Shown: in pieces, positions 31,794-39,311 of the stretch | How positions within the stretch are numbered: position 1 is the stretch's first letter | Layout: each line of letters starts with the position of its first letter | DNA from: JAPHSX01 sp041554195 | Lineage (GTDB): Bacteria; Pseudomonadota; Gammaproteobacteria; Thiohalomonadales; Thiohalomonadaceae | DNA: 64,000 nucleotides | Direction: 5' to 3' | NCBI GenBank assembly: GCA_041554195.1 | Contig: JBFFMJ010000008.1 | Coordinates: 1-64,000 of the forward strand | The notes under the pieces: generated by a model | What the model saw: the letters and a program-made list of their open reading frames with translations, nothing else | What the model was told of the DNA's origin: nothing | Database searches by the model: none | Made by a program: the position numbers and the translations under genes

Positions 31794-33161
31794 TTATGCG
31801 CTAAACCGAAGACAAACCTCCAACCCACCAAACTTCGAGGCATGCAGGCTGATCTCGGCGCGGTGCAACTCAACGATCCTCTGCACGATGGAGAGTCCCA
31901 GACCGCTGCCTTCGATCTCCTGTCCGGCGAGGCGGTAGAAACGGTTAAAGATGTTTTCGCTTTCCGCCTCGGGGATGCCGGGGCCGCTGTCGGCGATGCT
32001 GACTTCTACCTTGCCGTCCTTCTCCTCAATGGTGATCGCGACAGAGCCCCCCTGCGGGGTGTAGCGAATAGCGTTGTCGGTGAGGTTACGCAGGGCGATG
32101 GCGATCCCCTCAGCCTGGCCGTTGATGGTGGGATTCTCTTCGCTCCGCAGGTCTAGCGTAATGGCCTTTTCTCTGGCGGCGGGCTCCAGTGTCGCCAGGA
32201 TCTCTTCGGCTATGGGGCGTAGCGCGACAGCAGTAAAGTTTTGCTGCGCCGATTCGGGGTCGATGCGGGCAAGGGTGAGCAGTTGCTCGACCAGTCGTGT
32301 GGAGCGTTCGACGCCGTGAACCACCTGCGCCAGAGCACGGTGGCGTTCGCTCTCGTCCTGGCTACGCTGTGCCACCTGAGCCTGCATCTTGAGGGCAGCC
32401 AGCGGAGTGCGCAGCTCATGGGCGGCGTCGGCGGTAAAGCGTCGCTCACTCTCCATGCTGGTCTCTACTCGCTCGAAGAGCTGATTCAAAGCGGTTATCA
32501 CCGGCTCGATCTCACTGGGGGTATCTTCTGTCGAGACTTTCCCGAGGTGGCCGGGCTCTCGTCTGGCCACCGTGCGGGCAAGGCGTTGCAGCGGTTGCAG
32601 GCCACGGCCAATACCCAAAAAGATCAGCAGCGCCAGTAGTGGCAGGGCGATAAACATCGGCACCGCCATGCGCAGGGTGATCTCATCGCTGAGTTCCTGA
32701 CGTATCGCGAGAGATTCGCCCACTTTTATCTGATAGCCGCTCAGTGGATCGTAGAGTGAAAAGATGCGCCACGGTTGTTGATTAATGACTTCATTACTGT
32801 AGCCATTTTGTTTGTATGATAGCGGTGTTTCCGGTGCGGAGAATGAACGCAGTACCAATTTATTCTGTGGTTGTACCCACAACTGGTAGGCCAGTTTGTG
32901 TTCATAATCGTGGCCATTGGTTTCGCTGAGTTCCTTCGGCAGAAAATGGATGTGCGCTGTTGTGGGTATGCCGTCCAGCTCCGCGATCTCATGACCGGCA
33001 ACGGTGAGCAGGGTGCGGGCAGACTGTGCCAGCTCTGCATCAAACAGTTCCTCGATCTCGTGCCGGGTCTCGTTATAGCTTTGCAAAGCGGTGACCAGCC
33101 AGACGAGCGAGGTGATGCTGAGCAGGGTAAGTAGCAGGCGACGGCGGATGGAGGGTTTCAT
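31794..33161 (-). CDS. Sensor histidine kinase, QseC/PmrB-like
   Basis: A 455-residue inner-membrane kinase: membrane helix 1 (RLLLTLLSITSLVWLVTALQ), a periplasmic sensor of about 130 residues, helix 2 (VPMFIALPLLALLIFLGIGRGL), HAMP-like linker, H-box DAAHELRTPLAALKMQAQVA, N-box RNLTDNAIRYTPQGG, and G-boxes DSGPGIPEAE and GSGLGLSIVQ. It is 13 bases downstream of its response regulator gene. The start at 33161 (MKPSIRRR) avoids overlap with the regulator. The signal is unknown. Confidence 0.9.
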   Translation of the reverse strand: MKPSIRRRLLLTLLSITSLVWLVTALQSYNETRHEIEELFDAELAQSARTLLTVAGHEIAELDGIPTTAHIHFLPKELSETNGHDYEHKLAYQLWVQPQNKLVLRSFSAPETPLSYKQNGYSNEVINQQPWRIFSLYDPLSGYQIKVGESLAIRQELSDEITLRMAVPMFIALPLLALLIFLGIGRGLQPLQRLARTVARREPGHLGKVSTEDTPSEIEPVITALNQLFERVETSMESERRFTADAAHELRTPLAALKMQAQVAQRSQDESERHRALAQVVHGVERSTRLVEQLLTLARIDPESAQQNFTAVALRPIAEEILATLEPAAREKAITLDLRSEENPTINGQAEGIAIALRNLTDNAIRYTPQGGSVAITIEEKDGKVEVSIADSGPGIPEAESENIFNRFYRLAGQEIEGSGLGLSIVQRIVELHRAEISLHASKFGGLEVCLRFSA

Positions 33162-33174
33162 AAGCGGTCTACTT

Positions 33175-33840
33175 TTACTCTTTTGCAGCGTCGATGATGT
33201 AACCGACGCCACGAATGGTGCGAATCAGGTCGCTGCCGAATTTTTTCCGCAGGTGGTGGATGTAGACCTCGATGGCGTTGCTCTCCACCTCGCCGTCCCA
33301 GGAGTAGAGGCTCTCCTCCAGACGGCTGCGCGACATCACCCGGCCGATGTTCTCCATCAGCAGTTGCAATACCGCATATTCGCGTGGTGCGATGTCGACA
33401 TTTTTGTCCGCAATCGTCACGGCGTGGGCCGCCGGGTCGAGCGCGATCTCGCCGTGACGAATGGTGTTATCGGCACGACCGCCGTGACGGCGTAGCAGGG
33501 CACGCAGACGGGCGGCCAGCTCGTCCAGGTCACAGGGCTTAAGCAGGTAGTCGTCGGCCCCGCTGTCGAGACCGAGCACACGGTCTTCCACTGAGTCGCG
33601 GGCGGTGAGGATCAATACCGGTAGTTCGTCGCCGCGCTGTCGCAGATTTTTCAGCACGCTCAGGCCGGAGCGATCCGGCAGGCCGAGATCCAGCACCATA
33701 ATTTCATAGTTCTCGCTGCTCAGTGCGGCCTCGGTGGAGGCGGCATCCTTGAGCCAGTCCACGGTATAACCGCTCTGGCGCAGTCCGGCCTGCAGGCCGT
33801 CGCCCAGTAGCGGGTCATCTTCAACGAGTAGCAGGCGCAT
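33175..33840 (-). CDS. Response regulator, OmpR family, QseB/PmrA-like
   Basis: A 221-residue regulator with receiver domain (MRLLLVEDDPLLGDGLQAGL, phospho-Asp in VLDLGLPDRSG near residue 51, TAR and KPCDLDEL) and a C-terminal winged helix (IAPREYAVLQLLMEN; NAIEVYIHHLRKKFG). It belongs to the QseB/PmrA branch of the OmpR family. First gene of a two-gene unit with the kinase. A candidate autoregulatory box lies 52-68 bases upstream at 33892-33908. Confidence 0.93.
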   Translation of the reverse strand: MRLLLVEDDPLLGDGLQAGLRQSGYTVDWLKDAASTEAALSSENYEIMVLDLGLPDRSGLSVLKNLRQRGDELPVLILTARDSVEDRVLGLDSGADDYLLKPCDLDELAARLRALLRRHGGRADNTIRHGEIALDPAAHAVTIADKNVDIAPREYAVLQLLMENIGRVMSRSRLEESLYSWDGEVESNAIEVYIHHLRKKFGSDLIRTIRGVGYIIDAAKE

Positions 33841-33891
33841 CGGCGGGTCTCGGCGTTGTCTGTGAATGATGATGGATCTTGTCGTAGTTCC

Positions 33892-33908
33892 CTTAACGTC
33901 ATCTTAAA
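33892..33908 (-). promoter_or_regulatory. PmrA-type direct repeat upstream of the response regulator
   Basis: On the minus strand TTTAAG-ATGAC-GTTAAG gives two half-sites with a 5-base spacer, close to the PmrA/QseB consensus [CT]TTAA[GT]-N5-[CT]TTAA[GT] with one mismatch. It is 52 bases upstream of the regulator gene, fitting autoregulation. Confidence 0.5.
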
Positions 33909-34008
33909 CCAAAAGGGGACGATGTTGTTTAAGGGTAATGGGTAGCTGGCTGACGGATATGATGACAGACAGCCCGACGGAGCCGCTTAGATAACAATAA
34001 ATAATCCT

Positions 34009-34036
34009 CTTGAATTGCCCCCGGGCGTCCTTATCT
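34009..34036 (+). promoter_or_regulatory. Candidate sigma-32 heat-shock promoter of clpB
   Basis: CTTGAA, a 14-base spacer and CCTTATCT resemble the RpoH consensus (CTTGAAA ... CCCCATnT), 43 bases before clpB. ClpB is a classic sigma-32 target. The ribosome site TAGGAG lies 10-15 bases before the ATG. Confidence 0.6.
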
Positions 34037-34078
34037 GTTAGATAATTCCACCACATTCAGATCTAGGAGTAGTGCTTC

Positions 34079-36670
34079 ATGCGAATGGACAAGTTGACCA
34101 CCAAGTTTCAGATGGCCCTGGCCGATGCCCAGTCGCTGGCCGTGGGACGCGACCACCAGTTCATCGAGCCGGTGCATCTGATGACTGCCCTGCTCGATCA
34201 GGAGGGGGGCACGGTGCGACAGCTGCTTGCCCAGTCCGGTGTCAACGTCAACGGCCTGCGCTCGGCGCTGGGCGATGCGCTGGACCATATTGCCACGGTC
34301 AGCGGCACCGGCGGTGATGTGCAGCTCTCCAACGACACTGCCCGGCTGCTCAACCTGACCGACAAGCTGGCGCAGCAGCGCAAGGATGAGTACATCTCCA
34401 GCGAGCTGTTTGCCCTGGCCGCTGCCGAGGAGAAGGGACGGTTGGGTGAGCTGATGCGCACAAATGGCGCCAATAAAGCGGCGATCGAGAAAGCGATCGA
34501 TACCATGCGCGGCGGCGCCAGGGTGGACGACCCCCATGCCGAGGAGCAGCGCCAGGCACTGGAGAAGTACACAATCGACCTTACCGAGCGTGCCGAACAG
34601 GGCAAGCTCGACCCGGTGATTGGCCGCGACGATGAGATCCGCCGCGCCATCCAGGTGCTGCAGCGGCGCACCAAGAACAACCCGGTGCTGATCGGCGAGC
34701 CCGGCGTTGGCAAGACCGCCATCGTCGAGGGGCTGGCGCAGCGCATCGTCAACGGTGAGGTGCCGGAGGGGATCAAGGGCAAGCGTCTGCTGTCGCTCGA
34801 CATGGGCGCCCTTATCGCCGGGGCCAAGTTCCGCGGCGAGTTCGAGGAACGCCTGAAGGCGGTATTGAATGACCTCGCCAAGCAGGAGGGACAGATCATC
34901 CTCTTCATCGACGAGATTCACACCATGGTCGGTGCCGGCAAGGCCGAAGGGTCTATGGATGCGGGCAACATGCTTAAGCCCGCGCTGGCCAGGGGTGAGC
35001 TGCACTGCGTTGGCGCCACCACTCTCGATGAGTACCGCCAGTATATTGAGAAGGATGCGGCACTCGAAAGAAGATTCCAGAAGGTGCTGGTGGAAGAGCC
35101 CAATGTGGAGGACACCATCGCCATCCTGAGGGGATTAAAGGACAAGTACGAGGTGCACCACGGGGTGCAGATCACCGACCCGGCGATCGTGGCTGCGGCG
35201 ACGCTGTCGCACCGCTACATTACCGATCGCCAGCTGCCGGACAAGGCGATCGACCTGGTCGACGAGGCGGCGAGCCGTATCCGCATGGAGATCGACTCCA
35301 TGCCCGAGGAGATGGACCGCCTGGGCCGTCGCCTGATTCAGCTGAAGATCGAGCGCGAGGCGCTTAACAAGGAGACCGATGAGGCGTCGAAAAAACGCCT
35401 CGAACACCTGCAGGATGAGATTACTCGACTCGAGCGTGAGTACTCCGATCTGGAGGAGGTGTGGAAGGCGGAGAAGATCGCACTGCAGGGCTCGCAGCAC
35501 ATCAAGGAGGATCTGGACCGCGCCCGCCAGGAGCTGGAGACGGCACGGCGCGCCGGCGACCTGGCGCGCATGTCGGAGATCCAGTACGGCACGATCCCCG
35601 AACTGGAGAAGCAGCTCGCCTCCTGTGAGGAGGTGGAGCTGGCGGAGCCGAAGCTGCTGCGTAACAAGGTGAGTGAGGAGGAGATCGCCGAGGTGGTCTC
35701 CAAGTGGACCGGCATCCCCGTCTCCAAGATGCTGGAGGGGGAGCGCGAGAAGCTGCTGCAGATGGAACAGAACCTGCACAAGCGGGTGGTGGGGCAGGAC
35801 GAGGCGATCAAGGCGGTCAGCAACGCCATTCGCCGCTCCCGCGCCGGGCTCGCCGATCCCAATCGCCCCAACGGCTCCTTCCTCTTCCTCGGCCCCACCG
35901 GCGTCGGCAAGACCGAGCTGTGCAAGGCGCTCGCAGGCTTTCTCTTCGACACCGAAGAGGCGATGGTGCGCATCGACATGTCGGAGTTTATGGAGAAACA
36001 CTCGGTGGCCCGCCTTATCGGCGCGCCCCCCGGTTATGTCGGCTACGAAGAGGGCGGCTATCTTACCGAGACCGTGCGCCGCAAACCCTACTCAGTGATC
36101 CTGATGGACGAGGTGGAAAAGGCCCACCCCGATGTCTTTAATATTTTGCTACAGGTGCTGGATGACGGTCGCCTGACCGATGGACACGGACGTACCGTAG
36201 ATTTCCGTAACACCGTCATCGTCATGACCTCCAATCTTGGCTCACAGGCGATTCAGGAGATGGCAGGGAATGAGCACTACGAACAGATAAAAACGACGGT
36301 AATGGAGGTGGTGGGCCACCACTTCCGCCCCGAGTTTATCAACCGTGTTGATGAGGTGGTGGTGTTCCACCCGCTGATAAAAGAGCAGATCCGCGCCATC
36401 GCCGATATTCAGATCGACTACCTGCGCAAACGCCTCGCCGAGCAGGAGATGCAATTGCACCTCAGCGAAGCCGCACTGGATAAACTGGGTCAGGCAGGAT
36501 TCGACCCCGTCTACGGCGCACGGCCACTAAAACGTGCGATTCAGCAGCGTATTGAAAACCAGTTGGCGCAGGCGATCCTTGCGGGTGAATTCGGCCCTGG
36601 AGATACCATTCATATCGGTGTGCAGGAGGGAACCATGCACTTTTACAAGGCGGAGGATTCCGCAGCCTAA
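34079..36670 (+). CDS. clpB: ATP-dependent disaggregase ClpB
   Basis: Hexameric AAA+ protein (863 residues) that with DnaK extracts polypeptides from aggregates in the cytoplasm. Domains in order: N-domain (MRMDKLTTKFQMALADAQ), AAA-1 with Walker A GEPGVGKT and Walker B ILFIDEIHT, the coiled-coil middle domain (about residues 410-530, rich in Glu, Arg and Leu), AAA-2 with GPTGVGKT and ILMDEVEKA, and the C-terminal domain ending near DPVYGARPLKRAIQQRIEN. Length and all motifs are normal. Single gene with a heat-shock-type promoter. Confidence 0.98.
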   Translation: MRMDKLTTKFQMALADAQSLAVGRDHQFIEPVHLMTALLDQEGGTVRQLLAQSGVNVNGLRSALGDALDHIATVSGTGGDVQLSNDTARLLNLTDKLAQQRKDEYISSELFALAAAEEKGRLGELMRTNGANKAAIEKAIDTMRGGARVDDPHAEEQRQALEKYTIDLTERAEQGKLDPVIGRDDEIRRAIQVLQRRTKNNPVLIGEPGVGKTAIVEGLAQRIVNGEVPEGIKGKRLLSLDMGALIAGAKFRGEFEERLKAVLNDLAKQEGQIILFIDEIHTMVGAGKAEGSMDAGNMLKPALARGELHCVGATTLDEYRQYIEKDAALERRFQKVLVEEPNVEDTIAILRGLKDKYEVHHGVQITDPAIVAAATLSHRYITDRQLPDKAIDLVDEAASRIRMEIDSMPEEMDRLGRRLIQLKIEREALNKETDEASKKRLEHLQDEITRLEREYSDLEEVWKAEKIALQGSQHIKEDLDRARQELETARRAGDLARMSEIQYGTIPELEKQLASCEEVELAEPKLLRNKVSEEEIAEVVSKWTGIPVSKMLEGEREKLLQMEQNLHKRVVGQDEAIKAVSNAIRRSRAGLADPNRPNGSFLFLGPTGVGKTELCKALAGFLFDTEEAMVRIDMSEFMEKHSVARLIGAPPGYVGYEEGGYLTETVRRKPYSVILMDEVEKAHPDVFNILLQVLDDGRLTDGHGRTVDFRNTVIVMTSNLGSQAIQEMAGNEHYEQIKTTVMEVVGHHFRPEFINRVDEVVVFHPLIKEQIRAIADIQIDYLRKRLAEQEMQLHLSEAALDKLGQAGFDPVYGARPLKRAIQQRIENQLAQAILAGEFGPGDTIHIGVQEGTMHFYKAEDSAA

Positions 36671-36690
36671 GCTGATCCAGCCAGTTAAGG

Positions 36691-36709
36691 GGGCGATATT
36701 TTATCGCCC
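36691..36709 (+). terminator. Hairpin after clpB, weak terminator
   Basis: A perfect 8-bp stem GGGCGATA/TATCGCCC with a 3-base loop lies 20 bases after the clpB stop. No T-tract follows, so Rho or processing may be involved. Confidence 0.5.
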
Positions 36710-36738
36710 TCTACTCTCCCAATTCCTCTGCCGCTTTA

Positions 36739-36776
36739 TGACACCTCTATGACTGTTCTCTGTCGATGTCATGACA
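36739..36776 (+). promoter_or_regulatory. Four 11-bp-phased ATGAC-like elements, candidate enhancer
   Basis: TGAC, TGAC, TGTC and TGAC start at 36739, 36750, 36761 and 36772, exactly 11 bp apart, so they face the same side of the helix. The last is part of the perfect palindrome TGTCATGACA (36767-36776). They lie about 80-130 bp upstream of the sigma-54 promoter at 36856. Confidence 0.55.
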
Positions 36777-36855
36777 GGAATGCTAGCTGGAGCGGTTGTC
36801 CTCCCTCTTAATCGTTTAAAATTTAACATTTATCATATTTTTAAACCTTTCTTTG

Positions 36856-36871
36856 TGGCATGTAAGTTGCT
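36856..36871 (+). promoter_or_regulatory. Sigma-54 (RpoN) promoter upstream of the cytochrome/fcc cluster
   Basis: TGGCAT-N5-TTGCT has the required GG-N10-GC spacing and matches the consensus except for one base in the -24 element. Transcription would begin near 36883, giving a leader of about 180 bases before the NapC/NirT gene. The rest of the 36872-37065 leader holds no convincing gene; it ends with a 19-bp tandem duplication. Confidence 0.75.
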
Positions 36872-37023
36872 GTTAATCTTTTGTGTCATGGGGGCTTGTG
36901 TGCCTGTAGCTTGGTTGAATATCACTGCAGGGAGGGTTATGTTGGCATGGTAGTCTACCTACGCATAAAGGTAATGCTGCACTAGAGTTACTTAACGCAA
37001 TGGATGGTGAGACCTGCTATGGG

Positions 37024-37061
37024 GCCTTGCCGGATTGAAAATGCCTTGCCGGATTGAAAAT
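37024..37061 (+). repeat. 19-bp perfect tandem duplication before the NapC/NirT gene
   Basis: GCCTTGCCGGATTGAAAAT occurs twice in a row (37024-37042 and 37043-37061), ending 4 bases before the ATG at 37066. It covers the translation initiation region, where no strong Shine-Dalgarno sequence is visible. The repeat could have arisen by slippage and may affect translation. Confidence 0.9.
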
Positions 37062-37065
37062 AATA

Positions 37066-37656
37066 ATGAATAAATTGATTGGGAAATTCTGTATCTCAAA
37101 AAAACGTCTCGCGGTGGTTGGGGGGATCTTTTTTCTGGGCTTTCTCACCTTCGGTGGTATGAATACCTTTTTTTCCTATACTAATGAAATGGAATTCTGT
37201 ATCTCCTGCCACTCGATGAAGACCAATTTCGAAGAGTACAAAGAAACCGTTCACTTCAAAAATGCCTCGGGTGTGCAGGCAACCTGCGCCGACTGCCATG
37301 TTCCCAAACAGTTTTTCCCCAAACTTGGGGCCAAGATCATGGCCGCCAAGGATGTGTTTCATGAGGTGATTGGTACTGTCGATACCCCAGAGAAATATGA
37401 AGCACATCGCTGGGATATGGCCAGTCGTGTCTGGGCCAAGATGGAGGCCACCGATTCGCGTGAGTGCCGTGGCTGTCATGATTTTAATAATATGGATCTC
37501 TCCGGACAGAGCCGGATGGCCCGCAAGAAACACGCTCGAGCGCCGCTGAAAGGGCAAACCTGTATCGAATGCCATAAGGGGATCGCCCACCTTGAGCCTG
37601 ATGAACCCGGCATGTTTACTGAGCTGAATGAAACCGCTGCGGAGACGGCGGAGTAA
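37066..37656 (+). CDS. Tetraheme c-type cytochrome, NapC/NirT family
   Basis: A 196-residue quinol-oxidising cytochrome anchored in the inner membrane by one N-terminal helix (RLAVVGGIFFLGFLTFGGM). Four CxxCH haem sites are present: CISCH, CADCH, CRGCH and CIECH, the NapC/NirT number and spacing. These proteins pass electrons from the quinol pool to periplasmic reductases or take them in the reverse direction. The ATG at 37066 is preferred over a TTG 12 bases earlier. Downstream genes are an ankyrin protein and fccAB, so it may link sulfide-derived electrons with the quinone pool; that is inference. Confidence 0.92.
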   Translation: MNKLIGKFCISKKRLAVVGGIFFLGFLTFGGMNTFFSYTNEMEFCISCHSMKTNFEEYKETVHFKNASGVQATCADCHVPKQFFPKLGAKIMAAKDVFHEVIGTVDTPEKYEAHRWDMASRVWAKMEATDSRECRGCHDFNNMDLSGQSRMARKKHARAPLKGQTCIECHKGIAHLEPDEPGMFTELNETAAETAE

Positions 37657-37657
37657 G

Positions 37658-38641
37658 ATGAATAATAAAGATAAGATGATGATCAATGGATGTTTCCTTG
37701 GTGGTGTTCGCCACTATCCTCTGCTTGCGCTGTTTCTCCTTTTGCCAGCGCTTTGCGTGGCGGAGGATTTGAACCGTGAATTACGCGACGCGGCACTGGT
37801 GGGTGATATCGAGCTAGTTGAGCAGTTATTGAAGAGAGGGGCAGACCCGCATTCTCAGACAAAGTTTGGAAAATCGGCACTAATGTTCGCTGTTGAGGAG
37901 GGCAATGCTGAGGTCGCATTGCGCCTGATTGAGCGCGGTGCGGATGTGAATGCCAAGAGCGTGGCCGGTTGTACGGCGCTGACCTTTGCCGCTGAAGGTG
38001 GCTATAGTGAACTGGCTGCCAAGTTGCTTGAGCAGGGGGCAAATACCCAGATCAAAACTCGTGCCGGTTGGGATGCCCTGATGATCGCAACACGCTATAA
38101 CCACCTTGATGTGATGGAGGTATTGTTGCGCCACGACGCCAATGTCAATACCTCGGATAAGGACGGGATGACGGCGCTGATGACCGCAGCAGACAAAGGG
38201 TATTTTGATGCCGTGCAGCTATTACTACAGGTCGGTGCCGACACCTATGTGCGGAACCGTGAAGGTGCCACGGCCCTGATGATGGCGGCACAGAAGGGCC
38301 GATATCTCATCGTTAAGAGTTTACTGGAACAGGGGGCAAATGTGCAGGCACTGAGTAGCGATGGGGCGACGGCCCTGTTCTGGGCGGCCGGTGGCGGGCA
38401 TGCGCATACAGTTGAACTGTTGCTGGAATTCGGGGCTGACATTGACCATCAAAGTAGTGATGGTAGTACAGCATTGATGGAGGCGGTGATGGCAGAGAGC
38501 GAGAAGGGTGTCGAGGTGCTCTTGCAATCGGGGGCCGATGTGAGGCTTAGAGATAAATCGGGAAAAACGGCAAAGGATTATGCGCTGCAGGGCAGGCGGG
38601 CGGGAATTGCACAACTGCTTGAGCAGTTCGAAAAGCAATAA
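37658..38641 (+). CDS. Periplasmic ankyrin-repeat protein
   Basis: A 327-residue protein with a signal peptide (hydrophobic core PLLALFLLLPALCVA, cleavage near residue 31) followed by nine 33-residue ankyrin repeats that fill the mature protein, from LNRELRDAALVGDIELVEQLL to GKTAKDYALQGRRAG. Units follow the pattern G-x-TAL-xx-AA-xx-G. No catalytic motif is seen, so it should act as a protein-binding scaffold in the periplasm. The ATG at 37658 overlaps the stop region of the NapC/NirT gene by one base gap. In such a cluster it may assist cytochrome or sulfide dehydrogenase assembly; its partner is unknown. Confidence 0.9.
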   Translation: MNNKDKMMINGCFLGGVRHYPLLALFLLLPALCVAEDLNRELRDAALVGDIELVEQLLKRGADPHSQTKFGKSALMFAVEEGNAEVALRLIERGADVNAKSVAGCTALTFAAEGGYSELAAKLLEQGANTQIKTRAGWDALMIATRYNHLDVMEVLLRHDANVNTSDKDGMTALMTAADKGYFDAVQLLLQVGADTYVRNREGATALMMAAQKGRYLIVKSLLEQGANVQALSSDGATALFWAAGGGHAHTVELLLEFGADIDHQSSDGSTALMEAVMAESEKGVEVLLQSGADVRLRDKSGKTAKDYALQGRRAGIAQLLEQFEKQ

Positions 38642-38704
38642 CAATTTCTAGTGCTCTCTGGCATCTGCGCCGGGGACAGTGGGGAGTCAACCAGAGGAGG
38701 CAGT

Positions 38705-39298
38705 ATGAACTACAAAAAGAGACTACAAGGCATCTTGATCGCCAGTGGTGTTGTGTTGGCCGGGCCGGTGCTTGCCGCGACGCCGAGTGCATCCATGCTG
38801 GGTAATACCTGTGCCGGTTGCCATGGCACCAATGGCAACAGTAACGGGCCGGCAACACCTACCATCGCAGGCATGTCCAGTGAATACTTCATTGAGGCAA
38901 TGGCGGAGTATAAAAGTGGTGAGCGCCCGTCAACCATAATGGGACGAATTGCCAAGGGTTATACCGAGGAAGAGGTCAAATTGATGGCCGGATTTTTTTC
39001 CAAGAAGAAGATGGAGCGTCAACCACAGCAGGTTGATGCGAAGATGGCAAAGAAGGGCATGAAGCTGCACGAGAAATATTGCGAGAAGTGTCATGAAGAT
39101 GGTGGTCGCTCGTCCGAAGACGATGCCGGAATACTGGCGGGCCAGTGGCTGCCCTATCTTCACTACACTATGGACGACTTTATAAGCGGCAAGCGTGAAA
39201 TGTCGAAGAAGATGAAGAAAAAGGTCGAGCAACTGCAGAGTAAAGGTGGTGACGAGGCTGTCAACGCATTACTCGAATACTACGGCAGCCAGAAATAA
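38705..39298 (+). CDS. fccA: Flavocytochrome c sulfide dehydrogenase, diheme cytochrome subunit
   Basis: A 197-residue periplasmic diheme cytochrome c that accepts electrons from the flavoprotein FccB during sulfide oxidation. It has a signal peptide (LIASGVVLAGPVLAA, residues about 11-25) and two CxxCH sites (NTCAGCHGTNGNS and YCEKCHEDGG) with the duplicated cytochrome c fold. A strong ribosome site AGAGGAGG precedes the ATG at 38705. It is 13 bases upstream of fccB. Length fits FccA of Allochromatium. Confidence 0.9.
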   Translation: MNYKKRLQGILIASGVVLAGPVLAATPSASMLGNTCAGCHGTNGNSNGPATPTIAGMSSEYFIEAMAEYKSGERPSTIMGRIAKGYTEEEVKLMAGFFSKKKMERQPQQVDAKMAKKGMKLHEKYCEKCHEDGGRSSEDDAGILAGQWLPYLHYTMDDFISGKREMSKKMKKKVEQLQSKGGDEAVNALLEYYGSQK

Positions 39299-39311
39299 GG
39301 GGAGACAGGAC

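Noticed and set aside
36771..36953. 60-codon plus-strand frame in the leader before the NapC/NirT gene
   Set aside because: It spans the sigma-54 promoter, has no ribosome site and no recognisable fold beyond a hydrophobic stretch.
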